This document shows, one piece after another, positions 25,200 to 34,092 of a stretch of DNA of 44,934 bases. Made by a program: the position numbers and the translations under genes. Numbering within the stretch: position 1 is the stretch's first letter; each line of letters starts with the position of its first letter. The notes beneath the pieces are model-generated. The model saw only the letters and a program-made list of their open reading frames with translations, did no database searches and was not told where the DNA came from. The stretch is from Flavobacteriales bacterium (GTDB lineage: Bacteria; Bacteroidota; Bacteroidia; Flavobacteriales_D; Crocinitomicaceae): assembly GCA_947500755.1 (NCBI GenBank), contig CANMTO010000017.1:1-44934 (forward strand). The letters are read 5' to 3'.

Positions 25200-27953
25200 C
25201 TACTTACAATCGGGGATAATTGGACCGCCCTCACTAAAGGCTGTTTCGCCGGTGGAATGTTGTAACCAAAAGGATTCTGGGATGGCTTGCCCATTTAAAG
25301 AAAAAGAGTGCAATCCTTGATCGCTGGTTTGCATTTCAAAAATAACCCCATATCCATGAACATCTACTACGATCCGCCGGGTAATAATACTGGTAGTAAA
25401 TCCTTCCGAATTAACGGATTTATAAACCAGCTCTGTCATTTTATTCCAAGGGAAACACGTGCCTGATTCATCTTTTAAATAATTTGCCTGATTGGTGCGT
25501 AAATCTACATAATCAGCGAAAACCGCTTGCGCCAGTTTAGCCTTTTCTGTTTGTTCCAAGGCTGCTGCATCTTGTTGGCTTTTTGCGGTTTCAAATGAGG
25601 AAACAACCCGTTGCTGTGCCTCTACGTTGCGAATATTCTGCTCGGTGAGCGACTGGTTAATGACATCGCGTGTGTCTTTTTCTTGATCCATATATGCTTC
25701 GTTTGAAAGGCGCGACGCATTATTTTGCGCGACTTGTTTCGAAACATAAACATCGATGGAATCCTTGTTCGCATCTTGGATTGTTGCACGCTGATTTCCC
25801 GCCTCAAGGATTTGTTTATTTTGGGCATTAATTTCATACCCCACCCGATCGCTTACGATTACTTGTGCCTCCTCGCGTAACTTATTGTTTTCGCCTTCTT
25901 GAACACCCAATACATCGCGCTCATTTGCAAATTGCTCCGAGTACTGTTGTTGATTCAAACTGCGCTGATCTTCTCGTTTGCCTGTTTCCAAGTTGGTGCG
26001 GTCCACTGATTCCTTTAATCCATCCCAGGCTGCAACAACGTTCAGTTCATTGGTGGTTTTAGTAAACGCCATTTCGGCTCTAGCATCCGAAACATTGGAA
26101 ACCAAGGTGGCTCCAACTGGGGCATTCACTACGGTTCCACGAACACTTGAAATGGCCGTGTTTTTTACCGGTTTAATTTTTTGATTCAATTGATCAATTA
26201 CCGTTTTGAGGTAGTTTATTTCAATATTTCCTAATTCATTACTTCCGGCAAGGGTTAACAATAAGTTGGCTGCTGATAAGGCAGCAAGAGAATCTTTAAG
26301 TACAAGTTTAGGAATCTCCTTTTTGTTGTCTGCAAAATATGCATTGACTTTGGTATTCCTGGTATTTAAGGCGATAATATCCGCTTGTTTCGCTTTAGAT
26401 TTTAGCGGTTCTGTAGTTAGAGCGCTTTTTACTTTTGCGAGCCGAGCAGCATATCCGACTTTGTCCAAGGGATTAAAGGTAAGCGAATCAAGGTTGTCCT
26501 TAACCATACGCAAGGCGTTTTGATATTTATCCTCATCATCGAGTTTGTTTTTTCTAGCATTAGCGATTCGTGTGTCTACAATCTGATTTTTCTCTTTTCT
26601 AATCACCGTATCATTAATCAAGTTTATGGTACGTTTAATGGTTTCATACTTAGCAATCGCATTATCGTATTCGGTTTTACCGCCGGAATGCAAGTCATAA
26701 GCGGCTTTTATGTCGGCTTGAACCCCTCCTTCAGTAATTTTATCAGTTGCTGAATTTAATTCTTGTATTTTCTTGGGGTCGGTAAGGTTGGCGATGAGGC
26801 TCTGTGTTTTCTGAACAGCCCCTTCAAAACCAGGCAGACTTCCCTTAGCGGTTACAAGTTTTTTAATGTCGTTGATGGATGTATTTACCTCATTGACTAA
26901 TTTCTGAGCACCGAGCAGTACGTTTATTGAATCTTGTGTTAGTTTAATTCCATCTTTAAATGCTTGTGGGATTTTAGAAAGTGTGGTGCTTTTCTGGAGC
27001 GCAACAATTGCTTCTTTGTACTTACCATTGGTCACTTTACCGTTACAATCCCTTCTGTTTGAATAAAATCGAGCAATTTCCTTGGCTCGATCCTCCTCCT
27101 CCTTTTTCAATCCGGCTATAGCGTCTAACTTACTCTTGGCTTTTGTAGAATTTGGATCTAATTTCAATACAGCCGCGTAGGGTGTTTTTGCGTCAGTCCA
27201 TTTCAATAAGGCCAAAAGCGAATCTCCCGCCCTAAACAAGGATTCGATTTCTTGTTGTTTAGCAATTTCTTTAAGTTGAGCCGTTTGAGCCACTTGTAAC
27301 GTTTGCTTCTTGCGATCGATGGTGGTATCCATCAACTGATACGCTGTTGCTTTTTTTGCCGCAGAATCCAAGTACTGAATGGCCATGGTGTAATTTTTAA
27401 CCTGCTCAAATTCACTGCTTTTTCGCTTAAAAATGGAAATAAGTTGTCTTCCTTCTTCGTCGGTTATTCGCTTGCGCAAGGAATCGGAGTAATTCTTTTT
27501 GAAGGCTACATCCGTTAGGCACTTTGCTACACTTTCCTTCCATGTGAGCTTTTCAGCAAAGTCGCGGTCACCCACAGTAAACACCACCAAGGGGTTCACA
27601 GGCATGAGGTTGAAATTAAGTGAATCTGAAAGTTTAATGATAATTTCGGTTGTTTTCCTCGGTAGCACTAAATCCGATAAATTAACAAGCAATTTGCGCG
27701 TAACAAAACCGGGCTTAGAACACTGAATCACCAGGGGCGCTTTTTTGGAAACGGAGGCAGACAACAAATACTCACCGTTTTCATCACTCAAGGTTGAACC
27801 GAGGGTTTGTTGATTTTGAATCAGATAAATTGACGCTCCAGCAATGATCCGTCGATTCTCTTCCCGAGTATCTCCCGACAAAATTGCCTTAAACTGCTGC
27901 GCACCCGCGTTTAAGCAAATAAACAGAACCGTTAGTGTTGTATAAAATCTCAT
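25200..27953 (-). CDS. Large exported helical protein with N-terminal carboxypeptidase-regulatory-like domain
   Basis: A 917-residue exported protein. After the signal peptide (FYTTLTVLFICLNAGAQ) comes a carboxypeptidase-regulatory-like beta-sandwich (about 20-115: IAGASIYLIQNQQTLGSTLS, DENGEYLLSAS). The middle (about 135-820) is very rich in Lys, Ala, Gln, Asn and Asp, with long helices likely to form TPR-like or coiled-coil structure, for example QYLDSAAKKATAYQ and LLKWTDAKTPYAAVLKLDPN. The last 90 residues (CFPWNKMTELVYKSVNSEGF, VVDVHGYGVIFEMQTSDQGL) look like a separate beta domain. I find no OmpA domain and no T9SS tail. Function is unknown. The frame can be extended to a TTG at 27962, but that TTG is part of the -7 box. 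Confidence 0.75.
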   Translation of the reverse strand: MRFYTTLTVLFICLNAGAQQFKAILSGDTREENRRIIAGASIYLIQNQQTLGSTLSDENGEYLLSASVSKKAPLVIQCSKPGFVTRKLLVNLSDLVLPRKTTEIIIKLSDSLNFNLMPVNPLVVFTVGDRDFAEKLTWKESVAKCLTDVAFKKNYSDSLRKRITDEEGRQLISIFKRKSSEFEQVKNYTMAIQYLDSAAKKATAYQLMDTTIDRKKQTLQVAQTAQLKEIAKQQEIESLFRAGDSLLALLKWTDAKTPYAAVLKLDPNSTKAKSKLDAIAGLKKEEEDRAKEIARFYSNRRDCNGKVTNGKYKEAIVALQKSTTLSKIPQAFKDGIKLTQDSINVLLGAQKLVNEVNTSINDIKKLVTAKGSLPGFEGAVQKTQSLIANLTDPKKIQELNSATDKITEGGVQADIKAAYDLHSGGKTEYDNAIAKYETIKRTINLINDTVIRKEKNQIVDTRIANARKNKLDDEDKYQNALRMVKDNLDSLTFNPLDKVGYAARLAKVKSALTTEPLKSKAKQADIIALNTRNTKVNAYFADNKKEIPKLVLKDSLAALSAANLLLTLAGSNELGNIEINYLKTVIDQLNQKIKPVKNTAISSVRGTVVNAPVGATLVSNVSDARAEMAFTKTTNELNVVAAWDGLKESVDRTNLETGKREDQRSLNQQQYSEQFANERDVLGVQEGENNKLREEAQVIVSDRVGYEINAQNKQILEAGNQRATIQDANKDSIDVYVSKQVAQNNASRLSNEAYMDQEKDTRDVINQSLTEQNIRNVEAQQRVVSSFETAKSQQDAAALEQTEKAKLAQAVFADYVDLRTNQANYLKDESGTCFPWNKMTELVYKSVNSEGFTTSIITRRIVVDVHGYGVIFEMQTSDQGLHSFSLNGQAIPESFWLQHSTGETAFSEGGPIIPDCK

Positions 27954-27959
27954 GTGTTT

Positions 27960-27988
27960 CAAACGAAAGCGGTATTCATTAGTAACAA
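27960..27988 (-). promoter_or_regulatory. Promoter of the 917-residue protein gene
   Basis: Minus-strand TTG (27988-27986), 18 bases, then TTCGTTTG (27967-27960), one mismatch to TAnnTTTG. The box ends six bases before the ATG at 27953. Confidence 0.5.
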
Positions 27989-28037
27989 TATTGTACCTTA
28001 GTCATACAAATTTCGACAATAAAAGCGAGAAAATAAA

Positions 28038-29156
28038 ATGCTAAAGTACAAGGACCTCAGTTTCTGGGAAAAGCGCGCTTACACGGAGCAAATTGATGTG
28101 GTTATCATTGGTGCTGGAATCGTGGGGATGACCTGCGCATTGGCCTTAAAACGCAGCAATCCTTCACTTCGTGTGGTTGTACTAGAGCGTGGATACTTAC
28201 CCACAGGGGCCAGTACGAAAAATGCCGGGTTTGCATGTTTTGGAAGTCCTTCAGAGATTTTTGCTGATTTGAACTGCATGCGTGAATCAGAGGTATGGGA
28301 AACGGTTGCGATGCGGTATGATGGGTTAAAACGCCTGCTGGAGCTTGTGCCGGCAGAACAAATGGGGTATGACGCCTGTGGATCATGGGATTTATTAGAG
28401 AAAAACGAACACATCTCTACTGATTTCTTGGCCTATTTAAACGAGGGGATTCAAAAAATCTCGGGTCAATCGTCGTGTTATACTGCAGACCATGAAATGC
28501 TTGATAAATCTGGATTATGCGGGTTTAAGTTTGCCTTTAAAAACCGCTTAGAAGGCAGTATACAGACCGATCAATTAATTGATTCATTGTATACAACATG
28601 CGTTACCAAGGGAATTAAATTCTTGTATGGAACAGCGGTTGATGCCATTCAATCAGGGGAGGTCCACACAGCACACGGCAGCATAAGTGCCCATCAAATC
28701 GTGGTATGCACCAATGGCTTTGCAGCGCAACTTTTGCCCTTGGCAGTAAGCCCAGCAAGGGCGCAAGTATTGGTAACTACTCCGATCGATGACTTAACCA
28801 TTCATGGGACCTTTCATTTTGATGAAGGATATTATTACTTCAGGAACATTGGAAATCGAATTCTCTTTGGTGGCGGAAGAAACTTGGATATCGCCGGGGA
28901 GCAAACCCTCTCTATGGAACCCACTGAACACATACAAAATCACCTGATTTCCTTGCTTAAAACGAACATTCTCCCCGGTAAATCGTTTGACATAGCATAC
29001 CAATGGGCAGGGACCATGGGTCTTGGAGAATCCAAGAAACCAGTAATTCAACGCGTCGATAAACACACGGTTGTTGGCGTAAGGATGGGTGGAATGGGAA
29101 TAGCCATTGGTTCGTTGGTCGGTGAAAACTTGAGTAAAATCGTATTAGATGAGTGA
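28038..29156 (+). CDS. FAD-dependent amine/amino-acid oxidoreductase (DAO family)
   Basis: A 372-residue flavoprotein. The dinucleotide-binding motif VVIIGAGIVGMTCALAL has its glycines at residues 25, 27 and 30, and the family signature GASTKNAGFACFG follows near residue 57. The C-terminus GVRMGGMGIAIGSLVGENLS is the usual flavin-contact strand and helix. DAO-fold enzymes oxidise amino acids, sarcosine or related amines; the substrate is not clear. It overlaps the DUF2452 gene by eight bases. No signal peptide is seen, so it is cytoplasmic. Confidence 0.88.
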   Translation: MLKYKDLSFWEKRAYTEQIDVVIIGAGIVGMTCALALKRSNPSLRVVVLERGYLPTGASTKNAGFACFGSPSEIFADLNCMRESEVWETVAMRYDGLKRLLELVPAEQMGYDACGSWDLLEKNEHISTDFLAYLNEGIQKISGQSSCYTADHEMLDKSGLCGFKFAFKNRLEGSIQTDQLIDSLYTTCVTKGIKFLYGTAVDAIQSGEVHTAHGSISAHQIVVCTNGFAAQLLPLAVSPARAQVLVTTPIDDLTIHGTFHFDEGYYYFRNIGNRILFGGGRNLDIAGEQTLSMEPTEHIQNHLISLLKTNILPGKSFDIAYQWAGTMGLGESKKPVIQRVDKHTVVGVRMGGMGIAIGSLVGENLSKIVLDE

Positions 29157-29610
29157 GCAGAAAGAACCCTTTATAAACCCAATCGATCCGGAAAAAATTG
29201 CCGAGAATCCGGGCTTGCTGCCCTATGCACATCACGCCGGGAGTATGCCAATCAAACCGGAAGATGAGGGGAAACTTAAAAGCCGTGCACTCCGTGCGAT
29301 GGAGTATCAGACGGATGTACAACTCAAACAAATTTACGATCAAATTCAAGTACTTGCCGTGCAAGCGAAAGCCATTCAAGAACGCAAAGAAATTTCAGAA
29401 ATGATTTATCGGTGCAACCTAAAATTTGAACCGCTAATTCACCACACCTATCATTTGTATCAAAAGGAGTCGGATTATTTATTATCCTTAGTCGCACCAG
29501 AAGATTGGGGTAGAAGTAAAACCAGTTTAGTTTATTTAGCGACGGTTAAATTACTCTCAGACCACACCTGGGAAATCCTCAAAAAGTCGGACGACTTTAA
29601 TCTGTTTTAA
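29149..29610 (+). CDS. DUF2452 family protein
   Basis: A 153-residue soluble protein matching DUF2452, with PINPIDPEKIAENPGLLPYA-like N-terminus (here FINPIDPEKIAENPGLLPYA), RALRAMEYQTDVQLKQIYDQ and YHLYQKESDYLLSLVAPEDW. The centre is helical. Function is unknown. It sits in an operon between the FAD oxidoreductase (8-base overlap) and the DUF456 gene (1-base overlap). Confidence 0.82.
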   Translation: MSEQKEPFINPIDPEKIAENPGLLPYAHHAGSMPIKPEDEGKLKSRALRAMEYQTDVQLKQIYDQIQVLAVQAKAIQERKEISEMIYRCNLKFEPLIHHTYHLYQKESDYLLSLVAPEDWGRSKTSLVYLATVKLLSDHTWEILKKSDDFNLF

Positions 29611-30104
29611 TGGAGTACCTATTACTCATTCTTTCCCTAATTTTCATTATTCTGGGCTATGTTGGGGCGTTCGTTCCTGGCTTGAGCGGACCACCGCTTG
29701 CCTGGGTGTCGATACTGCTTTTATATTTTATAAACAACATTCAACTTCCATTATGGGTGTTAGTTGTCACGGGTGTCATTGCAGGATTAAGTTTGATATT
29801 AGAATGGATTATTCCAGCATACGGCACCAAGATTTTCAAGGGTTCTAAATATGGGATTCGTGGGTCATACATTGGGATGATCATAGGCATCATCGCACCC
29901 ATTCCCTTTGGATTTTTAATCGGACCATTCGTTGGCGCTTATGTTGGAGAACTTTATATGGATCCCAAAGACCAAAGCAGAGCGCTAAAAGCAGCTTTTG
30001 GCACCTTCATTGGATTTCTGCTCGCTATCCTGATGAACTTCGCCCTGGTGAGTTTAATGCTATTAGTTTGGGGGTATTACCTGTTTAGCACATACCTTAT
30101 CTAA
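29610..30104 (+). CDS. DUF456 family membrane protein
   Basis: A 164-residue membrane protein with four to five segments. The glycine-rich pattern LGYVGAFVPGLSGPPLAWVS, PAYGTKIFKGSKYGIRGSYI and LIGPFVGAYVGELYMD is diagnostic of DUF456. Function is unknown. It overlaps yaaA, which is convergent, by eight bases. Confidence 0.87.
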   Translation: MEYLLLILSLIFIILGYVGAFVPGLSGPPLAWVSILLLYFINNIQLPLWVLVVTGVIAGLSLILEWIIPAYGTKIFKGSKYGIRGSYIGMIIGIIAPIPFGFLIGPFVGAYVGELYMDPKDQSRALKAAFGTFIGFLLAILMNFALVSLMLLVWGYYLFSTYLI

Positions 30105-30840
30105 GAAAAACCAAGCGATTTTCTACCGAATGTTCTTTATCAAAGCGGTACCCATCCAAATCAAATCCTCGCATATCTGAAAGATTCTCAATCCGATGTT
30201 CAATGATAAATCGAGCCATCTTTCCCCGTGCGTTCTTGGCATACATCATCACCACCTTAGGTTTACCCGCGTTCTCCTCCATAAATACCGGAGTTATCAC
30301 CTTGTCTTTATCCCAAAACGGAAGCACTACTTTACTGTATTCATCCGACGCTAAATTCACTAAAATATCCGTATCCTTTTTTAAATGCTTCGCGACCTTT
30401 TCTCCCCAAAACTGATATAAATTCTCTGCTTTCTTTACGGGTAATTTAGTCTTCATTTCCAAGCGATAGGGAGCCACTAAATCATTCGGATTTAATATAC
30501 CATACAATCCAGAAAGGATGCGTAAGCGATCAGAAAGCACGTCATTAAACTCATCGGCAAGGGTGTCAATGCCTAGACCGCGGTATACTTCCCCATCAAA
30601 CATTTCTACCGCTCGGTATAAAAAATTGTGATCCCACAGTTTTATCATTTGCTTGGACTCACTCGCCAATTTAGCCGAAATACTCATTAAATCAACCAGT
30701 TCTCCATGGGTGCATTTCGCTAAGGACCGATGCACTAATTTGGCCTCTGCCAAAAACGGCGGAACACTCAAACGATCATGATCATTGAAGACATGTTTTC
30801 TTAAATTCTTGGCTGGGGATATTAAAATTTTGTAGCTCAT
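30097..30840 (-). CDS. yaaA: Peroxide stress protein YaaA
   Basis: A 247-residue DUF328/YaaA protein. The N-terminus YKILISPAKNLRKHVF, FDGEVYRGL, LRILSGLYGILNPNDLVAPY, LVNLASDEYSKVV and the C-terminal DLDGYRFDKEHS are the family blocks. In E. coli YaaA lowers free iron during peroxide stress and so limits DNA damage. It has a good promoter about 54 bases upstream and is divergent from the SprB-repeat gene. Confidence 0.93.
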   Translation of the reverse strand: MSYKILISPAKNLRKHVFNDHDRLSVPPFLAEAKLVHRSLAKCTHGELVDLMSISAKLASESKQMIKLWDHNFLYRAVEMFDGEVYRGLGIDTLADEFNDVLSDRLRILSGLYGILNPNDLVAPYRLEMKTKLPVKKAENLYQFWGEKVAKHLKKDTDILVNLASDEYSKVVLPFWDKDKVITPVFMEENAGKPKVVMMYAKNARGKMARFIIEHRIENLSDMRGFDLDGYRFDKEHSVENRLVFLR

Positions 30841-30894
30841 ATTATTTAGAAATTAACAACGCATTTAGAGTTTTCAACGAATGCGAATTTCAAA

Positions 30895-30927
30895 CAAATT
30901 TACATTATCTTTCCACCGCTAAATCAA
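30895..30927 (-). promoter_or_regulatory. Promoter of yaaA
   Basis: Minus-strand TTTG (30927-30924), 21 bases, then TAAATTTG (30902-30895). This fits the phylum consensus well. It overlaps the region where the divergent gene at 30931 must start transcription, where a one-mismatch box TATCTTTC (30906-30913) is seen, so the two promoters may compete. Confidence 0.65.
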
Positions 30928-30930
30928 ACT

Positions 30931-33900
30931 ATGAAAAAACTTTTACTCCTACTGTTGCCATTGATCCCAATGCAACTTATTGCCCAACAATCCGAGTTTT
31001 ATGGCAACTTTACCCCAACGGTTAGTCATTTGGTTCCGATAAGCCCGAAAGATGCACAACCGAATACGGTTCTAGTTAAACCTAACTTCAAAGGACGTGA
31101 AGATGCTGTAGTGGACCATTCACAAACACACAACCCGGACTGGGTTTGGCAACAACATGAATCAACAGAAAAAACAGCCAGCGCTACCGTCGTTTGGCAA
31201 GGAAACGGACTTGGTCAAAACATGTCGCCTCCCGACCCAACGGTGGATGCAGACAGTTTAGTGACCATTGCATCAACCAACTCTGGGGGTGGTGCGGTGT
31301 ATCGCATCTTTAATAAATTAACGGGGGCAACCATTGCGAGTTCATTAACCATGCAATCCCTCGGTGGACCTACCGGCCTTGGAGATCCGATTGTGCTGTA
31401 TTACAAACCTGCACGCCGTTGGTTCTTAATGGAGTTCTCTAGTACGGCGAACAAATTACTCCTGCACGTGTCACAAACCAGTAACCCTCAAGGGGCATAC
31501 AATACCTACCAGTTTACCTGTCCTTCTTTTCCAGATTACCCAAAATGGGGTTTCTCCCCTACCTCGGATGCCTTTTTAGTGTCTACCAATGAGGGAGGAC
31601 CTCCACGCATATACGCCATGAGATTAAGTAACCTCTTAACAGGTGCAGCATCGCCGTTCATTGGAATTCCCATTGGATATTCACTCAATGGATTCGGATT
31701 TCAATCCATCACTCCGGTGGATATCGAGGGCGACCTTGCGGCACCGGCGGGTATGAAACCCTTATTTATTCGGCACCGTGACGACGAATCACATTCCAAT
31801 GGTTCTCCGGACAGTCCTACCAACGATTGGATAGAGTTATGGGAAATGAGTATCAACTGGAACAATACCAGCGCCACCGTAGCTAAAATTCAGGATATTT
31901 CCATTGCTGAAATCGATTCGAAGTTGTGTGGACTTACCAGCTTTACGTGTGTGCCGCAACCTGGAACGACCGTAAAACTTGACCCACTTCGTGAAACGGT
32001 TATGTTTAAAGCACCGATGCGTGTTTTCAATGGCCACCAAACCATCCTTGCTTGTCTAGCAACCGATGTGAATGGAAGTGATCGTGCTGGCATTAGATGG
32101 TGTGAACTTCGTCGACCAAGCGGAAGTACCGGCGCCAACTGGACCTTGTATCAAGAAGGCACCTATGCCCCGGGAACTACAAATCGCTTTATGCCCGCTA
32201 TAAATATGGATAAATATGGAAATATTATCATGGCTTATTCTACCTCAAGCAATACGGCGGGTGACTTTCCTTCCATCAAAATGACCGGAAGAAAGCCGTG
32301 TGATCCACTGGGACAAATGACCATGGCAGAAACTACTATAATTGCTGGAGCATCCTCAAAAACCAGCGATACGCGATGGGGAGATTATCACCACATGGCC
32401 ATTGACGATTTTAACGGGGAGACCTTTTATTATACTGGTGTTTATCGCGATGCAAACTCTACCCGTTCGCGAGTAGCCGCTATAAAAATGAACCCGGACG
32501 TGAACGATGCAAGCGTAGCGAGTGCCTATGTGGTGAACCCTGCGACTTTGTGCGGAGCCACTACACAGATTGGGGTGATCGTTCAAAATATGGGAACAGC
32601 ACCCATTACCTCAGGAACCTTCACTTGGCAAGTTGGAAATGGCGCACCTACGAGTGTATCATACAACTCTAACCAATTGAATGCGTTGAATGCAACGGAC
32701 ACCATTTTTGTTACGATTTCTGGATTGGTTTCAGGAAATAATACCGTGGTACTATCCATCTCGGGTGTTAATGGGATTTCCCCAGACGAAAATACGTGCA
32801 ACAATGCGTTCACGATGACATTAGCGATTGGAGCTAATCTACTTAACGTATCCTACGCAGTAAATACGGTGCCGAGTTGCACGGGAAGCAATGGGCAAAT
32901 AACCCTTTCTGTATCCGGTGGCTCAGGACCATATACCTATTCAATTAATGGAGGTGCCGCTCAAGGGAATGGCGTATTTTCTAACCTACCAGCCGGCGTA
33001 ATCAACTACACGGTAAACGATGCCAATGCTTGTGCTGGACAAGGAACCTTTACCTTGAATCCACCCGTGAGCATTACGGCAACCGCTACGCCGACACAAA
33101 TTCAGTGCAACGGCCAAAGTAACGGAAGCATACAACTCAGTGCTTCCGGTGGACAAGCAGCATACACCTATTCTCAAAATGGGGTTACCTATCAAGCATC
33201 CAATGCGTTCACCGGATTATCAGCAGGCACCTACACCTTATATGCAAAAGATGCGAACGGATGTGTAGGGACAGTTTCTGCCACCATTACTGAACCGTCT
33301 GCCATTTCCTTAAATGCAGTGCCTACTGCAATTGCATGTTTTGGAGAAACGAACGGAAGTGTGATAGCAACAGCTACGGGTGGGACCGGGGCACTTACCT
33401 ATAACATCAATGGTGGGGCCTATGGAAATGCGACTACCTTTAGTAATCTAAGTGCGGGAACCTATACGGTTGGTGTTCAAGATGCCAATGGCTGTGTACA
33501 AACATTCCAAACTACGGTAGTAGAGCCAACGCAAATTGTAGCCTCGGCGGTGGCCACGCCATCAACGGGTGCGAACGGAACCGTAACCGCAAGTGCCACC
33601 GGTGGTAACATGCCATATACTTATAGCATCAACGGGATTAACTTTTACTCAGGGTTGTTATTCAGCAACTTAGCGCCAGGAACTTATACCGTATCTGTAA
33701 AAGATGTGAATGGGTGCATTGGAACGGTTCAAGTGACTGTGGAACAAACTCAAGGCTTGGAAGATGAAGATGGATTTGAGGTGAGTTTATTATATCCAAA
33801 TCCAAATCAAGGGGTATTTGAATTGGAAATTCAAGGTGTAATCGGAGATGTGGTCGACTGCAAATTATTCACCTCGGATGGCAAACTGGTATCAAGCTTC

Positions 33901-34029
33901 CAATTGGGTGCTGTAAATGGCGTGGCAAAAAATACCATTGAAATGTCACACAAATTGGCTGCTGGAAGCTACTTTATTGGAGTTTACAACCAACAACGTG
34001 CAGAGATCATCCGCTTCGTTCGCGAATAA
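30931..34029 (+). CDS. SprB-repeat surface protein secreted by T9SS
   Basis: A 1032-residue secreted protein. Signal peptide: KLLLLLLPLIPMQLIAQ. Residues about 50-530 form a large domain with the conserved start GNGLGQNMSPPDPTVD and the later DTRWGDYHHMAIDDFNGETF, seen in uncharacterised Bacteroidota surface proteins. Residues about 540-630 resemble a CARDB-like beta-sandwich (GVIVQNMGTAPITSGTFTW). Four SprB-like repeats follow (about 637-937) and a T9SS sorting tail (about 950-1032: SLLYPNPNQGVFELEI, LAAGSYFIGVYN). SprB itself is the gliding adhesin of Flavobacterium johnsoniae; the repeat alone does not prove gliding. It is probably anchored on or released from the cell surface. Confidence 0.88.
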   Translation: MKKLLLLLLPLIPMQLIAQQSEFYGNFTPTVSHLVPISPKDAQPNTVLVKPNFKGREDAVVDHSQTHNPDWVWQQHESTEKTASATVVWQGNGLGQNMSPPDPTVDADSLVTIASTNSGGGAVYRIFNKLTGATIASSLTMQSLGGPTGLGDPIVLYYKPARRWFLMEFSSTANKLLLHVSQTSNPQGAYNTYQFTCPSFPDYPKWGFSPTSDAFLVSTNEGGPPRIYAMRLSNLLTGAASPFIGIPIGYSLNGFGFQSITPVDIEGDLAAPAGMKPLFIRHRDDESHSNGSPDSPTNDWIELWEMSINWNNTSATVAKIQDISIAEIDSKLCGLTSFTCVPQPGTTVKLDPLRETVMFKAPMRVFNGHQTILACLATDVNGSDRAGIRWCELRRPSGSTGANWTLYQEGTYAPGTTNRFMPAINMDKYGNIIMAYSTSSNTAGDFPSIKMTGRKPCDPLGQMTMAETTIIAGASSKTSDTRWGDYHHMAIDDFNGETFYYTGVYRDANSTRSRVAAIKMNPDVNDASVASAYVVNPATLCGATTQIGVIVQNMGTAPITSGTFTWQVGNGAPTSVSYNSNQLNALNATDTIFVTISGLVSGNNTVVLSISGVNGISPDENTCNNAFTMTLAIGANLLNVSYAVNTVPSCTGSNGQITLSVSGGSGPYTYSINGGAAQGNGVFSNLPAGVINYTVNDANACAGQGTFTLNPPVSITATATPTQIQCNGQSNGSIQLSASGGQAAYTYSQNGVTYQASNAFTGLSAGTYTLYAKDANGCVGTVSATITEPSAISLNAVPTAIACFGETNGSVIATATGGTGALTYNINGGAYGNATTFSNLSAGTYTVGVQDANGCVQTFQTTVVEPTQIVASAVATPSTGANGTVTASATGGNMPYTYSINGINFYSGLLFSNLAPGTYTVSVKDVNGCIGTVQVTVEQTQGLEDEDGFEVSLLYPNPNQGVFELEIQGVIGDVVDCKLFTSDGKLVSSFQLGAVNGVAKNTIEMSHKLAAGSYFIGVYNQQRAEIIRFVRE
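32840..33745 (+). repeat. Four tandem SprB-like protein repeats
   Basis: Four coding repeats of about 220-230 bases each (units near 32840-33060, 33061-33290, 33291-33520 and 33521-33740). Each encodes S-x-G-G-x-x-x-Y-T-Y-S-x-N-G, then F-x-x-L-x-A-G-T-Y-T, then V-x-D-x-N-G-C. The DNA has diverged, so this is repetition of a protein domain, not a recent tandem duplication. Confidence 0.8.
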
Positions 34030-34058
34030 TCCTACCAAGAACAATGGGTTATTGTCCG

Positions 34059-34078
34059 CTTATTTGAGCTCAAATAAG
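34059..34078. repeat. Perfect 20-bp palindrome upstream of cmk
   Basis: CTTATTTGAGCTCAAATAAG is a perfect inverted repeat lying 30 bases after the SprB-repeat gene and directly touching the cmk -7 box. It could be an operator for a dimeric regulator, or the stem of a terminator (eight pairs around AGCT) for the upstream gene, although only a short T-tract follows. Confidence 0.6.
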
Positions 34079-34086
34079 TACTTTTG
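34079..34086 (+). promoter_or_regulatory. -7 box of cmk
   Basis: TACTTTTG, a perfect match, six bases before the cmk ATG. Its last three bases are the TTG that would otherwise look like an upstream start. Confidence 0.5.
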
Positions 34087-34092
34087 ACGTTC

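Noticed and set aside
28957-29379. 140-residue minus-strand frame across the FAD oxidoreductase/DUF2452 junction
   Set aside because: Both plus-strand genes match known families, and the antisense frame has no promoter or recognisable domain.
32840-33745. Repetitive DNA as a CRISPR array or satellite
   Set aside because: The periodicity is about 225 bases, the copies are diverged and in frame, and they encode SprB-like domains.
34084-34092. TTG as the start codon of cmk (and likewise TTG at 40740, 18656, 3433 and 27962)
   Set aside because: An ATG follows within a few codons in each case, and at 34084, 40740 and 27962 the TTG is part of, or overlaps, the promoter -7 box.
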